Positions 63,423-64,000 of a stretch of DNA of 64,000 nt are shown piece by piece (positions within the stretch are counted from its first letter, which is position 1; each line of letters opens with the position of its first letter). This DNA comes from Cucumis sativus (Eukaryota > Streptophyta > Magnoliopsida > Cucurbitales > Cucurbitaceae): positions 1,364,001 to 1,428,000 of the forward strand of contig NC_026657.2 of NCBI RefSeq assembly GCF_000004075.3, given 5' to 3'. The notes under the pieces were generated by a model. It saw only the letters and a list, made by a program, of their open reading frames with translations, did no database searches and was not told where the DNA came from. Position numbers and translations under genes: made by a program.

Positions 63423-63516
63423 TCAGAACTGACCCAGCCGAACATCTCTATCGAGACGGTCGGCATTCAGTGTCCCTGGAAGCTCTCTGAAACCTTCATT
63501 GAAGATGGAATATGCA
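63423..63516 (-). CDS. Last exon of a SAYSvFN-domain (ubiquitin-family) protein, partial
   Basis: On the minus strand a TTTTTCCAG acceptor at 63517 opens an exon coding AYSIFNEGFRELPGTLNADR and LDRDVRLGQF before a TGA at 63423-63425. The frame needs two bases from the preceding exon. AYS[IV]FN followed by a Gly-Thr-Leu turn is the SAYSvFN domain, and the ending matches plant proteins of this family, which carry an N-terminal ubiquitin-like domain. Arabidopsis At2g35360, described as a ubiquitin-family protein, sits next to PLL1 in my memory of that genome. Animal SAYSD1 binds ubiquitin-like UFM1 at stalled translocons; the plant role is unproven. No upstream exon was recognised before the window ends at 64000. 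Confidence 0.7.
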
Positions 63517-64000
63517 CTGGAAAAATTGGGGATTCAGAGGTTAGAAAGATGACATGGCCTCAATTGTAACTCAATAGGTAATACTACCAATGCTGGACAA
63601 CTAGACGACAGAATTCAATGCGGAAGCTACCACGTTATTCAAAACATGGCATGATCCTCAATCATAGCACAATAAGTACGATACTACTAATACTGGGCAA
63701 TAACAAGATGGAATATGCAATACAACTTACAAGCTACCATGATAAGTCACAAGTCACTAAGTAATTTTATTGATGCTGGAAAAATTCAAGACTGAAAAAT
63801 TAAAGGCAATGGTTAATGAGTCCATATAGAGACACATCCTAATAACATTTTGGATAGGCTCGAAGTGGAAAAGTCAATGCTAACTAGAGGGAAGTTAGGG
63901 AGAACTCAAGAGAGTTCAATACTCCTAGAATATGCGATCCCATTAGTTAACTACACGTGTTTGCATTTTAATAGTCCTAACCAACCTTCTAGATTTCTTC
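63517..64000. other. Intron of the SAYSvFN gene (minus)
   Basis: No further exon is visible to the edge. A diverged direct repeat of about 98 bp (63558-63755; CCTCAATTGTAACTCAATA against CCTCAATCATAGCACAATA) lies inside. Confidence 0.5.

Noticed and set aside
1-64000. LTR retroelements or other virus-like elements
   Set aside because: No paired long terminal repeats, capsid, protease, polymerase or integrase regions were recognised.
1-64000. CRISPR arrays, operons or bacterial-type signals
   Set aside because: The sequence is a plant nuclear region; no regularly spaced repeats of that kind occur.

Overview
This is a 64 kb piece of a flowering-plant nuclear chromosome, almost certainly a eudicot. 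The genes have GT-AG introns, plastid-targeting leaders, plant-only families (SUPERMAN-type zinc finger, LOL1, POLTERGEIST-like PP2C, PPR-SMR) and plant-type tRNA-Cys genes, and lie in very AT-rich intergenic DNA with MITEs, CACTA ends and microsatellites. The look of the intergenic repeats suggests a cucurbit such as Cucumis. That is an impression and was not tested.

Layout. Positions 1-10590 are an AT-rich gene desert with a CACTA-type transposon end near 4073. A one-exon C2H2 zinc-finger repressor gene lies at 10591-11175, followed by another desert to 17 kb. A compact gene cluster then runs from 17 to 51.4 kb: a plastid CPBP/CAAX-protease-like protein of the BCM1/G type (minus, 9 exons), a group-4 LEA protein (minus, 2 exons), a LOL1-like LSD1 zinc-finger protein (minus, 4 exons), an EYES ABSENT phosphatase homolog (minus, 5 coding exons), a MIP1-type RING E3 ligase (plus, 2 coding exons), a TLDc-domain protein (plus, 2 exons) flanked by two identical tRNA-Cys(GCA) genes (minus), a SOT1-type PPR-SMR protein (plus, 1 exon), and a PLL1-type PP2C (minus, 4 exons). 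From 51.4 to 63.4 kb is a second desert with GC-richer islands carrying TCP-like and bZIP-like sites. The last exon of a SAYSvFN-domain gene (minus) enters at the right edge.

The exon structures were worked out by hand from splice signals, reading-frame continuity and family motifs. For the multi-exon genes the frame closes across every proposed junction. The first LOL1 exon is the least certain.

The genes do not form one pathway. What unites them is ancestry: from memory of Arabidopsis locus numbers, the cluster matches two paralogous Arabidopsis segments (about At2g35260-At2g35360 and At1g32520-At1g32560), as if this window kept the unfractionated ancestral order. I found no clear undescribed system. 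The best leads are an Asp-to-Asn change at the expected metal-binding position of the EYA homolog, a degenerate third zinc finger in LOL1, a CPBP protein with incomplete protease motifs, and the TCP/bZIP island at about 54.2 kb.
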